From: Rhodococcus sp. 14-2470-1b
GTDB lineage: Bacteria; Actinomycetota; Actinomycetes; Mycobacteriales; Mycobacteriaceae
DNA length: 64,000 bases
Direction: 5' to 3'
NCBI RefSeq assembly: GCF_002259415.1
Contig: NZ_NPFY01000016.1
Coordinates: 124,001-188,000 of the forward strand
The first letter of the stretch is position 1. Every line of letters starts with the position of its first letter. The notes under the pieces were generated by a model, which saw nothing but the letters and a program-made list of their open reading frames with translations, searched no databases and was not told the DNA's origin. This document shows positions 25,558 to 33,497 of the stretch, in pieces. Made by a program: the position numbers and the translations under genes.

Positions 25558-26929
25558 CGGTCACCCCCAAGCGTGCCGCGCGGCTGCCAGCCAACGCCTT
25601 CATCTCGGTGGCCTCGTACTCCGCCCGTTCGGGTTCGGCCGCAGCGGCGAGTGGCCACTCCGTGCTCGTCATGAATTCGAGCCACCGTCGGTAGAATCCA
25701 CGCTGCGGGCCTTCACCGAAGTAGTTGCGCAGCACACGTCCGGGGTAGACGGGGTCGTTGTCGACCTCGTGGCCGTGACCCATCTGATAGTTCCACGCCA
25801 TCTTTCGCGTCTGCACGCCGCGTTCGAGCATCTGGCCGATGAGGTCCCAGTTCTCGCCGTCGTCGGTCTCCACCACACCTGCGGCTCCCTCGGTGAAGGC
25901 CGCTGAGGTGCGCTGCGCACGCTTGACCTCGTCCGGCGCGTCCTTGTCGACGATGGTCCACGACCAGATCTCGAATTCGTTGGGTCCCTTGGGATGCCAC
26001 ATACGCAGGTTGGCTGATCCGGGAAGTCCGGACAGGTTGGGGAAGACGGTGAAGTTGCCGACGGTGTTCGCTCGCGCGTCACCGAGGCGTTCGAGCCGCT
26101 CGGGTACCTGGACTTCGTTGTAGCGTCCCAGCGGATCGTCGCCGAACCGAGTCATCCGGTCGAACACCATCGAATATCCGTGGCCCTGACGCGATGTGAA
26201 CTCGATTCCCTTGATGTCACGCAGGAACGAGGGATCGAACGTGCCGAGCGACGATGCGTGCGTGATGATCGCGTGGTATCCGTCACCGCCGAACTGCTCG
26301 GCGCCCATCTTCCAGTTTCCGTGGATCGTCCACTTGATGGCACCAGGGAGAACTTCGATGCCGCCGGGGGTGCGATCGACCCACGCGTCGATGTAGTACG
26401 TCATGTCGGCCAGGAAGTCCTGGAGTGGGGGAGCGGTCTCGTCGAACGTCGCGAACCACAGACCCTTGTACTGATCGATCTGTGCGACTTCCACCAGACC
26501 CCAACGCTTCTGATCGAGTTCGTTGAAGTACGCGGTGTCGAGGTTCGGGACGTTGATCAGTTCGCCCGCGGTGTTGTAGGTCCACCCGTGATAGGTGCAC
26601 ATGAAGTTCTTGGCGTTACCGTCCTCGGCGCGGCAGATCTTCATTCCGCGGTGACGACACGCGTTGAGGAACGCTTTGACCGAACCATCCTTCTGCCGGA
26701 TCGCGATGACGGGGTCACCACCCATGTAGGTGTTGAAGAAGTCACCGGCGTTCGGCAACATCGAGTCGTGCGCAATGAACAACCACGCACGTCCGAAGAC
26801 CTGCTCCAGTTCCTTGCGGTAGATCTCGTCGTCGATGAAGATCTCCGGGCCGATCAGCCCGTTCTCCCAATCGACCAGTTCGGTCAGCTTTCGGTCCAGT
26901 GACGATGCTGAATCGGTTACTTCGGTCAC
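25541..26929 (-). CDS. Ring-hydroxylating dioxygenase, alpha subunit (Rieske oxygenase)
   Basis: A 462-aa catalytic subunit. The Rieske cluster ligands are Cys91-His93 (ACRHRG) and Cys111-His114 (MCTYHGW), and the mononuclear iron ligands lie in GGDGYHAIITH (Asp216 as electron bridge, His219, His224). GTG 26929 was chosen for GGAG seven bases upstream. The type is that of multi-component aromatic dioxygenases (phthalate/biphenyl/PAH classes) that put two oxygens on a ring as a cis-dihydrodiol. Beta subunit, ferredoxin and reductase are all in the operon, so the enzyme is complete. The substrate is not evident. Confidence 0.94.
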   Translation of the reverse strand: MTEVTDSASSLDRKLTELVDWENGLIGPEIFIDDEIYRKELEQVFGRAWLFIAHDSMLPNAGDFFNTYMGGDPVIAIRQKDGSVKAFLNACRHRGMKICRAEDGNAKNFMCTYHGWTYNTAGELINVPNLDTAYFNELDQKRWGLVEVAQIDQYKGLWFATFDETAPPLQDFLADMTYYIDAWVDRTPGGIEVLPGAIKWTIHGNWKMGAEQFGGDGYHAIITHASSLGTFDPSFLRDIKGIEFTSRQGHGYSMVFDRMTRFGDDPLGRYNEVQVPERLERLGDARANTVGNFTVFPNLSGLPGSANLRMWHPKGPNEFEIWSWTIVDKDAPDEVKRAQRTSAAFTEGAAGVVETDDGENWDLIGQMLERGVQTRKMAWNYQMGHGHEVDNDPVYPGRVLRNYFGEGPQRGFYRRWLEFMTSTEWPLAAAAEPERAEYEATEMKALAGSRAARLGVTDADHR

Positions 26930-26955
26930 GTCGGTCTCCGTTCCGTTCGGTGTTG

Positions 26956-27816
26956 TCAGTTGTCGAGGAATGCGGACACGACTGCGGCGTACTCTGCAGG
27001 TCGCTCCTCTTCCATGTGGTGTGGTCCGTTCGCCATCACGTACAGCGAAGAACCCTCGACCTTGCGCGTGAGTGACAGGGCGTAGTCCGCGGTCAGGAAT
27101 GCGTCGCGGTCGCCCCACAGGAACAGCGTTCGCGCGGTGACGAGAGGGAGATGGTGGCTGAGATCCTGCGGAATTCCGCGTCCGCCGCCCGCCGACCAGT
27201 CGGCACCGAGAGCAATCAAGTCCGCCTGGCAGGAAAGCTCCCATCGGAGATCGAACGTCCAGCTCGGAATGTTCTCCGCACCGGTCCATTCCAGTTGCGC
27301 CATGATGTCGAGCAATTTCGCTTTGGTGGGGCCCTCGTCGGCGTAGTAGTTCGGCCATGCGGTGATGCCTGCGTGGCCTAGTTCGGGCGTCAGCGGTACA
27401 GCACCCTCGGCCACCGGTTCACTGCCGGTGAGGACGAGTGTGCCGACGAGGTCCGGCCGTTCTGCGGCCAAGGCGAGAGCCGCCGAACCGCCGATCGAGT
27501 TGCATACGAAATCGGCGTTCTCGATTCCGATGGCGTCGAGCGCCTGGGCAATGATCTTGGCATGGTAGCTCCACCTCGGCGCGACGAACGGTTCCTTGCT
27601 CGAATGCCCGTACTGGAGCATGTCCATCAGAATGACTCGACGATTCTGAGCGAAAGTCCCTGCCACAGTGCCGAAATCGGTCCAACCGTTGCAGCCGGGC
27701 CCACCGCCGTGGAGAAAGACCGTCGGGCGTCCGCTGCCCATGTCGATGTAGTGGATGGAGTGGCGCCCGACCGTGACATTCTTGCCGTCGGGCTCGGGAA
27801 GTTCGAGTTCGATCAT
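26956..27816 (-). CDS. Alpha/beta hydrolase, meta-cleavage-product hydrolase-like
   Basis: A 286-aa hydrolase with the HGGGPG oxyanion motif (about 36-41) typical of C-C bond hydrolases such as BphD, HsaD and MhpC, nucleophile elbow CNSIGG, acid WGDRDAF and His in GPHHMEEERP. These enzymes hydrolyse ring-cleavage products of extradiol dioxygenases, yet no extradiol dioxygenase lies in this operon. It is 26 nt upstream of the dioxygenase alpha gene. An ester hydrolase function is the alternative. Confidence 0.87.
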   Translation of the reverse strand: MIELELPEPDGKNVTVGRHSIHYIDMGSGRPTVFLHGGGPGCNGWTDFGTVAGTFAQNRRVILMDMLQYGHSSKEPFVAPRWSYHAKIIAQALDAIGIENADFVCNSIGGSAALALAAERPDLVGTLVLTGSEPVAEGAVPLTPELGHAGITAWPNYYADEGPTKAKLLDIMAQLEWTGAENIPSWTFDLRWELSCQADLIALGADWSAGGGRGIPQDLSHHLPLVTARTLFLWGDRDAFLTADYALSLTRKVEGSSLYVMANGPHHMEEERPAEYAAVVSAFLDN

Positions 27817-27845
27817 GTCTTGTCTGTGCTCCTTGATCTATCGGT

Positions 27846-28850
27846 TCAGCCGACGAGTGGAAGATCGTCGAGTGAGCACGTACGTTCTGCCGGTTCGACG
27901 TAGTCCGCGATGGTGGCGCCGTCCACGATGGAACTGGCGACGACGTATTCCTCGGGTGGTGTGCCGTCCTGCGCGTCGCGCATGGCCCCGGCGACAGCCC
28001 ATCCCGAACACACCGGATCGGTATCGACCGTCGCGCTCAGGGTTCCGCTCCGAACCGCACTGATGGCGGATGCGTCGCCGTTGACACCGGTCACGACGAG
28101 GCCGTCTCGATTCGACGGAGAATAGATGCTGCGTCCGGAACCGGTGAGAACCGACGAAACACCCAATGCCGAGGCGTCGTTGTACGTCCAGAAACCTTCG
28201 ATCTCCGGGTTCGCGGACAGCATGTCCTGAGCGAGTGCCGACGCGCCCGCACTCGTGTCCTGCGTGTTGTCCTGCTGGCTGACGATGGTGAGCCCGGCTG
28301 CGGTTGCTGCGTCGACGAAGCACTGGGTCAGTGCGACGATGGACGGTACCGGTGGCCCGCCCACGACGGCGATCTTGCCACCGGGCTTTGCCTCGGCGAA
28401 CGTGTCCGCGAGCTGCTCGACGACGCCACCGCTGTTACAGGTGTTGACCTCCCACCAGACGGACGTGGTGACGTTGCTGCCTGCGGAGTTGATGCCGATC
28501 ACCGGGATATCCGATGCCGAGGCGTTGGCATACGCACCTGCGATGGCGCCGTCGTCGAGCGCCCAAGCGGCGACCGCGGACGCCTGACGATCGACCATCG
28601 TCTGAATGTTGGAGAATTGGGTGTCAGCCGAGAGGTTGGCGTCGTAGACCTGGGAGTCCCAGCCGAGTTCCTGGGTCGCGGCGGCGAAGCCTTCGGACAT
28701 GTATTTCTGGCCCTCTTGGGCGAGAACGGGCGACGACATTCCTACGAAAGTGTCGGAACTGGATGCTCCTGCGCCGCTGCATGCCGTGAGTGCCGCAAGG
28801 CTGCCCACTGCGAGCGCCGCAGTGACGACGCGGGGTGTGTGCTTGTTCAT
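27846..28850 (-). CDS. ABC importer solute-binding lipoprotein (RbsB-like)
   Basis: A 334-aa periplasmic-binding-protein type I (RbsB/Peripla_BP_4) with a lipoprotein signal peptide ending LTACSG (about 21-26). Typical blocks are DANLSADTQFSNIQTMV, IPVIGINSAG and GFWTYNDASALGVSS. The family mostly binds sugars and nucleosides but also covers other small molecules; here it is encoded inside an aromatic dioxygenase operon, so an aromatic carboxylate or conjugate is a plausible ligand (inference). The start was chosen at ATG 28850 at the signal peptide; the longer frame is not supported. Confidence 0.9.
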   Translation of the reverse strand: MNKHTPRVVTAALAVGSLAALTACSGAGASSSDTFVGMSSPVLAQEGQKYMSEGFAAATQELGWDSQVYDANLSADTQFSNIQTMVDRQASAVAAWALDDGAIAGAYANASASDIPVIGINSAGSNVTTSVWWEVNTCNSGGVVEQLADTFAEAKPGGKIAVVGGPPVPSIVALTQCFVDAATAAGLTIVSQQDNTQDTSAGASALAQDMLSANPEIEGFWTYNDASALGVSSVLTGSGRSIYSPSNRDGLVVTGVNGDASAISAVRSGTLSATVDTDPVCSGWAVAGAMRDAQDGTPPEEYVVASSIVDGATIADYVEPAERTCSLDDLPLVG

Positions 28851-28888
28851 CGATGGTCCTGTCTCGTTGGGCTGGAGCAGAATTGGGT

Positions 28889-29245
28889 TCAGGCGCGGAA
28901 TTGCTGAAGTACGCAGCGGGCCCCGATGGCTACGTAGATCGTGTCGTTCTCGACTTTGACCGGGTAGGTCCCGAGGGGGTCGACGGCCGGCGCGGTCAAT
29001 GCTTCGCCGGTTCGTACCGAGAACTTGGCGAAGTGAAGTTCGCACTCGATCTCATCGCCTTCGAGATACCCCTCGGACAGCGAGTACTCGGAATGGGTAC
29101 AGGTGTCGTCCACCGCGCAAATATCACCGTCGACGTTGAAGACTGCTATCGGTGGGCACGCATCCGGAACGGTGACGGCGGCACCTGGTGCGAGATCGCG
29201 CGTGGTACATACTGCGGTCCAGTCCTGTGCCGAGTTGTCAGACAT
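28889..29245 (-). CDS. Rieske-type ferredoxin
   Basis: A 118-aa [2Fe-2S] Rieske ferredoxin with ligands Cys49-His51 (DTCTHSEYSL) and Cys68-His71 (CELHFAKF). It carries electrons from the reductase (23718-24953) to the oxygenase. It sits between the importer permease, which its start overlaps by 8 bp, and the solute-binding protein gene. This interleaving ties importer and oxygenase into one transcription unit. Confidence 0.93.
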   Translation of the reverse strand: MSDNSAQDWTAVCTTRDLAPGAAVTVPDACPPIAVFNVDGDICAVDDTCTHSEYSLSEGYLEGDEIECELHFAKFSVRTGEALTAPAVDPLGTYPVKVENDTIYVAIGARCVLQQFRA

Positions 29246-30287
29246 TGCTTTTCACCCCGCGCGATCGCCGTGCGGCAAGTCGGTTCTGGACAGCTTTCGT
29301 TCGGAGGACGCCGAGACCAACGGCCAGGATCAGAAGGGCTCCATTGACGGCTTGGCGCCAGAAACTGGAGATGTCGGCTACCGTCATCGCGTTCTGTACG
29401 ACCCCGAGGAACACCACACCGAGGACGGTTCCCCAGATCCCTCCCTTGCCTCCGCTGAAGGAAGTACCACCGATGAGGACAGCGGCGAGTACACCGTTGA
29501 GCAGCGCTGGATCGATCTGCGGCGACGCACCGGTAAGTCGGCCGACGGAGATCAGGCAGGCAATTCCGGCCGACAGTCCGGCGATCGCATACACGGCGGC
29601 GGTGACGTTCTTGACGTTGATTCCGTTGAGCCGAGCTGCCTCCCGGTTGGATCCGACCGCGAAGACCGACCGACCGAATCGCGTGTAGGTCAGGACGCCC
29701 GCGGCCGCCAGGATCATCGCGAGGTCGAACAAGGCAATGATCGGGATCGCACCGATCTTGCCGGTCGCGAAGGTGTTCACTGCAGCGAACGCGGGAATGT
29801 CGAAGACGTTGACAGTGGACCCGCCGTTGGCGAGCAGCGCCAGGCTGGCCGCGATCGATGCCATACCGAGTGTGACTACCAGGAAGGAAATCCCTGCTCG
29901 TGAGATGAGCAGGCCATTGAGAATTCCCAGCGCCGACCCGATGGCGAGGGCGCCGACAACCGCGACGAGCGTGGGTGCTCCGGACTGCAGTAGGAGGCCG
30001 AACACGACGCCTGAGGCCGCGGTCATCGACACGATCGACAGATCGATTCCGCCGGCGATGATGACGAATGTTGCTCCCATGGCCAGCATCAACGCGACGC
30101 TGTTGGCTCCCACGATGTTCATCAGGTTGGACCACGTCAGAAAGCTGGGTTGTGTTATCGACGCGACGACGATCAGTGCGGCGAGCGCGACGACGACTCC
30201 GCCGGTGTCTCCGAACCTGAGGCGGGGGGAACGACGCGCAGTGGTGTCCACGGTCGGATCCGCGGATTCTCGTTCGAGAAGTGTCAT
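29238..30287 (-). CDS. ABC importer permease (RbsC-like)
   Basis: A 349-aa membrane permease with about nine or ten hydrophobic segments and the RbsC family blocks VIIAGGIDLSI, FAVGSNREAARLNGI and LIGGTSFSGGKGGIWGTVLG. RbsC-type permeases work as homodimers, so one gene is enough. It follows the ATPase gene by 31 nt and overlaps the ferredoxin start by 8 bp. The transport direction is import. Confidence 0.92.
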   Translation of the reverse strand: MTLLERESADPTVDTTARRSPRLRFGDTGGVVVALAALIVVASITQPSFLTWSNLMNIVGANSVALMLAMGATFVIIAGGIDLSIVSMTAASGVVFGLLLQSGAPTLVAVVGALAIGSALGILNGLLISRAGISFLVVTLGMASIAASLALLANGGSTVNVFDIPAFAAVNTFATGKIGAIPIIALFDLAMILAAAGVLTYTRFGRSVFAVGSNREAARLNGINVKNVTAAVYAIAGLSAGIACLISVGRLTGASPQIDPALLNGVLAAVLIGGTSFSGGKGGIWGTVLGVVFLGVVQNAMTVADISSFWRQAVNGALLILAVGLGVLRTKAVQNRLAARRSRGVKSNV

Positions 30288-30318
30288 GGGATGTCCCTGT
30301 GTCGAGGTGTGTGGACTG

Positions 30319-31854
30319 TCAGGCAGCCGTATGAACGGTCCGGCCGGTGACAGCCGCCTGGTTGATCGAATGTTCCTCGATGTCGTCGCCTGTCAACTCG
30401 GCGACCATTCGGCCCTGGTACATCACGAGTACGCGGTCGCAGACGCCGCACAGCTCGTTCAGCTCGGACGAAATGAACAGCACACCTGCACCTTTGGCGG
30501 TCTGCTGTCGAAGCAATGAGTAAATCGCGCTCTTTGCGCCGACGTCGATACCGCGTGTCGGCTCACTCATCACGTAGACGGGTAGATCCAATTCGAACAG
30601 TCGGCCGATCGTGATCTTCTGCTGGTTGCCGCCAGACAATGATCCGACCGCGAGTTGTGCCGATTCGGCGCGGATATCGTACCGGGACATGGCATCGTCG
30701 ACGAGATGCTTTTCGCGTCCTCGCCGGCGCAGTCCGCGAGTGAAGATCGTGCTCGACCACGCCAGGGCGAGATTGTCCGATACCGAGCGGCCGAGTAACA
30801 AAGCCATCGCCTTACGGTCCTCGGGGACGAAACCGAGTCCACCGCGAAGTATGCGATCCGGTCGGCCGAGTTCGACTGTTTCGCCCGCGACCTTTACCGA
30901 CCCTTCGGCAGGCACTGCACCGCCTAGAGCATGACCGAGGGACTCCTTGCCGGATCCAGAAAGTCCTGCGACGCCGACAATTTCACCGCGATGCACAGTG
31001 AGGTCGACGGGACCCAGGCCCGTCGAGGAAACAGACAGGCCGGCTACGCCGAGAACGGGGGACTCGCCGATAGCGTGAGTACGCAAATCGTAGTAATCAC
31101 CCAGTTCCCTCCCCACCATCAGGCGCACGAGCTCGTCCTCGCCTGTCGACGGAATCGGAACGGTGGCGACTATGTGTCCGTCGCGGAGTACAGCAGCGCG
31201 GTCGGCCACACGATAGATCTCTTTCATCCGATGAGTGATCATGACGACGGCGGTCCCCATCTCGCGTCGCAGCTCCACCAATCGCAACAGACGATCTGCA
31301 GCCGCCTCGGACAGGGAACTAGTGGCTTCGTCGAGGATCAGGACGCGGGGGTCGGTGGCCAGAGCACGTGCGATCTCGACCTCCTGCCGGGTCTCCAACG
31401 GAAGCGAACCCACCCTTGTCCTGGGGTCGATCTCCATGCCGTAGGAAGCGAGGACCCGCGCCGCATCCGCGTTCATGGACTTCCACGACAATGCACCCCA
31501 CCGACCACGAGGAAGGCGTCCCATGAACATGTTCTCGGCCACGGTCAGCTCGTCGGCGAGAGTCAATTCCTGACTGATCAGCGCAACCCCGTGCATGCGC
31601 GCAACCTTCGCATTCGGAATGCGTTCGACCTTGCCGCGAATCGCGATCTCGCCGGAATCCGGCGACGTCATGCCGCCGAGGATCTTTGCAATCGTGGATT
31701 TGCCAGAACCGTTCTCGCCTGTCAGTGCGGTGACAGTCCCTGCCTCGAAATGGACGTCGACTTCCTCCAAAGCGACTGTAGCGCCGAAGCTTTTCGCTAT
31801 CGAGGTCAGCCGAAGTTCCGGTTCGCGAGGGCTGCAGGTGACGCTCAAATTCAT
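30319..31854 (-). CDS. ABC importer ATPase with two nucleotide-binding domains (RbsA-like)
   Basis: A 511-aa tandem ATPase and first gene of the operon. NBD1 has Walker A TGENGSGKST, a weak signature typical of the family (LETRQEVEIARAL) and Walker B LILDEATSSLS. NBD2 has the atypical P-loop GLSGSGKESL, signature GSLSGGNQQK and VMSEPTRGIDVGAK. In this last motif the Walker B Asp before Glu is Ser, an oddity compared with the usual LDEPTRG. It powers the permease at 29238-30287. Candidate operators lie upstream at 31917-31960. Confidence 0.92.
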   Translation of the reverse strand: MNLSVTCSPREPELRLTSIAKSFGATVALEEVDVHFEAGTVTALTGENGSGKSTIAKILGGMTSPDSGEIAIRGKVERIPNAKVARMHGVALISQELTLADELTVAENMFMGRLPRGRWGALSWKSMNADAARVLASYGMEIDPRTRVGSLPLETRQEVEIARALATDPRVLILDEATSSLSEAAADRLLRLVELRREMGTAVVMITHRMKEIYRVADRAAVLRDGHIVATVPIPSTGEDELVRLMVGRELGDYYDLRTHAIGESPVLGVAGLSVSSTGLGPVDLTVHRGEIVGVAGLSGSGKESLGHALGGAVPAEGSVKVAGETVELGRPDRILRGGLGFVPEDRKAMALLLGRSVSDNLALAWSSTIFTRGLRRRGREKHLVDDAMSRYDIRAESAQLAVGSLSGGNQQKITIGRLFELDLPVYVMSEPTRGIDVGAKSAIYSLLRQQTAKGAGVLFISSELNELCGVCDRVLVMYQGRMVAELTGDDIEEHSINQAAVTGRTVHTAA

Positions 31855-31916
31855 GAATGAGAGTCAACACTCGACTACCGAATATCGGCTATTCCCGCTA
31901 ATGGGTAATTGTCGTC

Positions 31917-31934
31917 GTACCTAGAATCAGGTAC
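31917..31934 (-). promoter_or_regulatory. 18-bp inverted repeat, candidate LuxR-type operator
   Basis: GTACCT - AGAATC - AGGTAC, perfect 6-bp arms. It lies 63-80 nt upstream of the RbsA-like start, where an activator would bind. Size and symmetry suit a LuxR/GerE-type dimer, which makes the GAF-LuxR protein at 21673 a candidate binder. Confidence 0.45.
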
Positions 31935-31936
31935 AA

Positions 31937-31960
31937 GAATTGCGGAAGATCCTGCAATTC
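31937..31960 (-). promoter_or_regulatory. 24-bp inverted repeat, second candidate operator
   Basis: GAATTGC (31937-31943) and GCAATTC (31954-31960) are perfect arms 10 nt apart. It sits 3 bp upstream of the previous dyad. Half-site spacing of about 17 nt centre to centre is typical of dimeric regulators. Confidence 0.4.
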
Positions 31961-32106
31961 ATTTCCGTGATGTTACGCCGAAATATCTTTGATTGCATTT
32001 CGATTAACAAGATGGTCCGACGGCAGAACGGTGGTGTGGGGAAGCCGGATCGGAGTGAAGGCGCTCACTGCCGCCCCATCGGTTGCAGGCTGCGCAACCG
32101 TCGTAG

Positions 32107-32123
32107 CCGAACGGGACGTTCGG
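32107..32123. repeat. Short palindrome resembling the family A core
   Basis: CCGAACG - GGA - CGTTCGG with perfect 7-bp arms. It shares the CGAACG/CGTTCGG core of the longer elements at 1817, 21583 and 44938 but lacks their GTGACC flanks, so membership is tentative. Confidence 0.4.
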
Positions 32124-32149
32124 TCCGGGGTGGACCGGGATTCGCCTAT

Positions 32150-32170
32150 TTCCTATTCGAATGGTAGGAA
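32150..32170 (+). promoter_or_regulatory. Dyad before the Rrf2 gene, probable autoregulatory operator
   Basis: TTCCTA - TTCGAATGG - TAGGAA, perfect 6-bp arms with 9-nt spacing, 33 nt upstream of the GTG start. Rrf2 proteins commonly bind such dyads in their own promoters. Confidence 0.5.
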
Positions 32171-32202
32171 TTAGGGACCATTCGTCGGCCGAGGAGATTG
32201 CT

Positions 32203-32658
32203 GTGCACATTACCGCCAAGGCGGACTATGCCGTGCGGACTTTGCTGGAGCTGGCGGCCGCGGATGGGGTTCCGGGGAAGGCTGAGGCGCTGGCGGGTGC
32301 GCAGAAGATTCCGCACAAGTTTCTGGAGTCCGTGTTGTCGGATCTTCGGCGGGCTGATCTGGTGCGCAGCCGGAGAGGGCCCGACGGAGGGTACTGGCTT
32401 GCCCGACCGGCGTCGGAGATTTCTGTTGCGGATGTGATCAGGGCGGTGGAGGGCCCGCTGGCGTCGGTGCGCGGGCAGCGTCCGGAGGATGTCGACTACC
32501 CGGGCCCCGCGAAGCCGTTGCAGCTGGTGTGGCTGGCGGTGCGGGCGAACATGCGCGCGGTGTTGGAGGAAGTGTCGCTGGCGGAGATCGTTGCCGACGA
32601 TGTTCCGGCGTTCGTGTTCGAGCTGACTGCCGACCCGGCGGCCTGGGCGCGGCGCTGA
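32203..32658 (+). CDS. Rrf2-family transcriptional regulator
   Basis: A 151-aa winged-helix regulator: HITAKADYAVRTLLELA at the N-terminus, HTH with KIPHKFLESVLSDLRRADLV and the wing SRRGPDGGYWLAR. The three clustered cysteines of IscR/NsrR are absent, so no Fe-S cluster is expected. GTG 32203 was chosen for GAGGAG six bases upstream; the frame from 32161 starts inside the operator. It is monocistronic, divergent from the dioxygenase-importer operon and followed by a hairpin at 32670-32733. Its target is unknown and the operon is a candidate. Confidence 0.88.
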   Translation: MHITAKADYAVRTLLELAAADGVPGKAEALAGAQKIPHKFLESVLSDLRRADLVRSRRGPDGGYWLARPASEISVADVIRAVEGPLASVRGQRPEDVDYPGPAKPLQLVWLAVRANMRAVLEEVSLAEIVADDVPAFVFELTADPAAWARR

Positions 32659-32669
32659 TTCGCTGCGAG

Positions 32670-32733
32670 TGGAAATGTCGCGTCTTCTGGTCGCTGCGCA
32701 GGCTCCGCTTCTGGCCCAGGGCCTACATTTCCA
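32670..32733. repeat. Hairpin element, dispersed family B copy 1
   Basis: Arms TGGAAATGT (32670-32678) and ACATTTCCA (32725-32733) flank a 46-nt loop. A 40-nt stretch from 32688 aligns without gaps to 51817-51856 with 31 identical bases, although the arms of the two elements differ. It begins 12 nt after the Rrf2 stop and may terminate that transcript. Confidence 0.7.
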
Positions 32734-32793
32734 GTGCCGCAAGGGTGTGATCTGGCGCACCTGGAAGTCTGGGGTGTGACTGAATCGTCAAAC

Positions 32794-32827
32794 TTGCAGC
32801 TCTCTGCAATAGTGCAGAACTCTGCAA
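32794..32827 (+). promoter_or_regulatory. Tandem TetR-type operator
   Basis: TTGCAG-CTCT-CTGCAA (32794-32809) is followed 3 nt later by TGCAG-AACT-CTGCA(A) (32813-32827). Two successive near-identical dyads lie just before the TetR start at 32847, so autoregulation of the tetR-mmpL transcript is likely. Confidence 0.75.
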
Positions 32828-32846
32828 CTTCCGTATCTTGGAGTTC

Positions 32847-33494
32847 GTGACTGTTCCCCCCACTGGCCTTCGTGATCTGAAGAAGGCTGCCACGCGCGAC
32901 GCCCTTGGCCTCGCAGCAGTCCAACTCGCCAAAGCTCGCGGACTCGACGCTGTCACGGCCGACGCCATCGCCGCCGAGGCGGGTGTGTCGACGCGGACCT
33001 TCCACAACTACTTCGCCAACAAAGAAGAAGCCGTTCTGCATCACATCGAGGCTTCGGCGCTCGAATGGTTCGAGATGCTTCGGGACCGACCTGCCGACGA
33101 GCCCATCTGGGACGCGATGAGGCACGTCGCAGTGTCGGTGGTGTCCGATCCGGAAAAAGACCTCGCGGAGACCTTCGCCGTCGCACAACTCATCGAGGCG
33201 ACGCCGAGCGTCATGGCGCGGAAGCTCGAAGTTCACCACTCGCTGGTTCGAGTTCTCGGCGAAGCAATTGCCGCGCGTACCGGTACGGACATCGACCGTG
33301 ACCTGTACCCGAACCTTCTCCAAGCTGCCGTCGGCAATGCCGTCACAGCTGCCTTGACGATTTGGACCGCCGACCCTGAAGGAGACCTTTCGCCGAAACA
33401 GCTCGTCGAAGACGCATTCGACCAACTGCAGGCCGGGCTTCCGGACCCTCGCGAAACGAAAACCAGCGCACCGAACACAGACTTCAGGAGCTGA
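32847..33494 (+). CDS. TetR-family regulator of the adjacent MMPL exporter
   Basis: A 215-aa repressor with HTH near 25-55 (LDAVTADAIAAEAGVSTRTFHNYFANKEEAVLHHI). GTG 32847 is used, with GGAG only three bases away; TTG 32838 is an alternative. Three bases separate its stop from the MMPL start, and the tandem dyads at 32794-32827 are the probable operator. The arrangement is a local repressor-exporter unit that would respond to the transported compound. Confidence 0.9.
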   Translation: MTVPPTGLRDLKKAATRDALGLAAVQLAKARGLDAVTADAIAAEAGVSTRTFHNYFANKEEAVLHHIEASALEWFEMLRDRPADEPIWDAMRHVAVSVVSDPEKDLAETFAVAQLIEATPSVMARKLEVHHSLVRVLGEAIAARTGTDIDRDLYPNLLQAAVGNAVTAALTIWTADPEGDLSPKQLVEDAFDQLQAGLPDPRETKTSAPNTDFRS

Positions 33495-33497
33495 CCC

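Larger units (their letters stand above)
31855..32202. other. 348-bp AT-richer intergenic region with divergent promoters
   Basis: No coding frame is credible here. It holds the promoter of the minus-strand operon and, on the right, the promoter of the Rrf2 gene. Inside are two inverted repeats near the operon (31917-31934 and 31937-31960), a locally AT-rich segment around 31960-32020, a short family A-like palindrome (32107-32123) and the Rrf2-proximal dyad (32150-32170). Confidence 0.7.
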
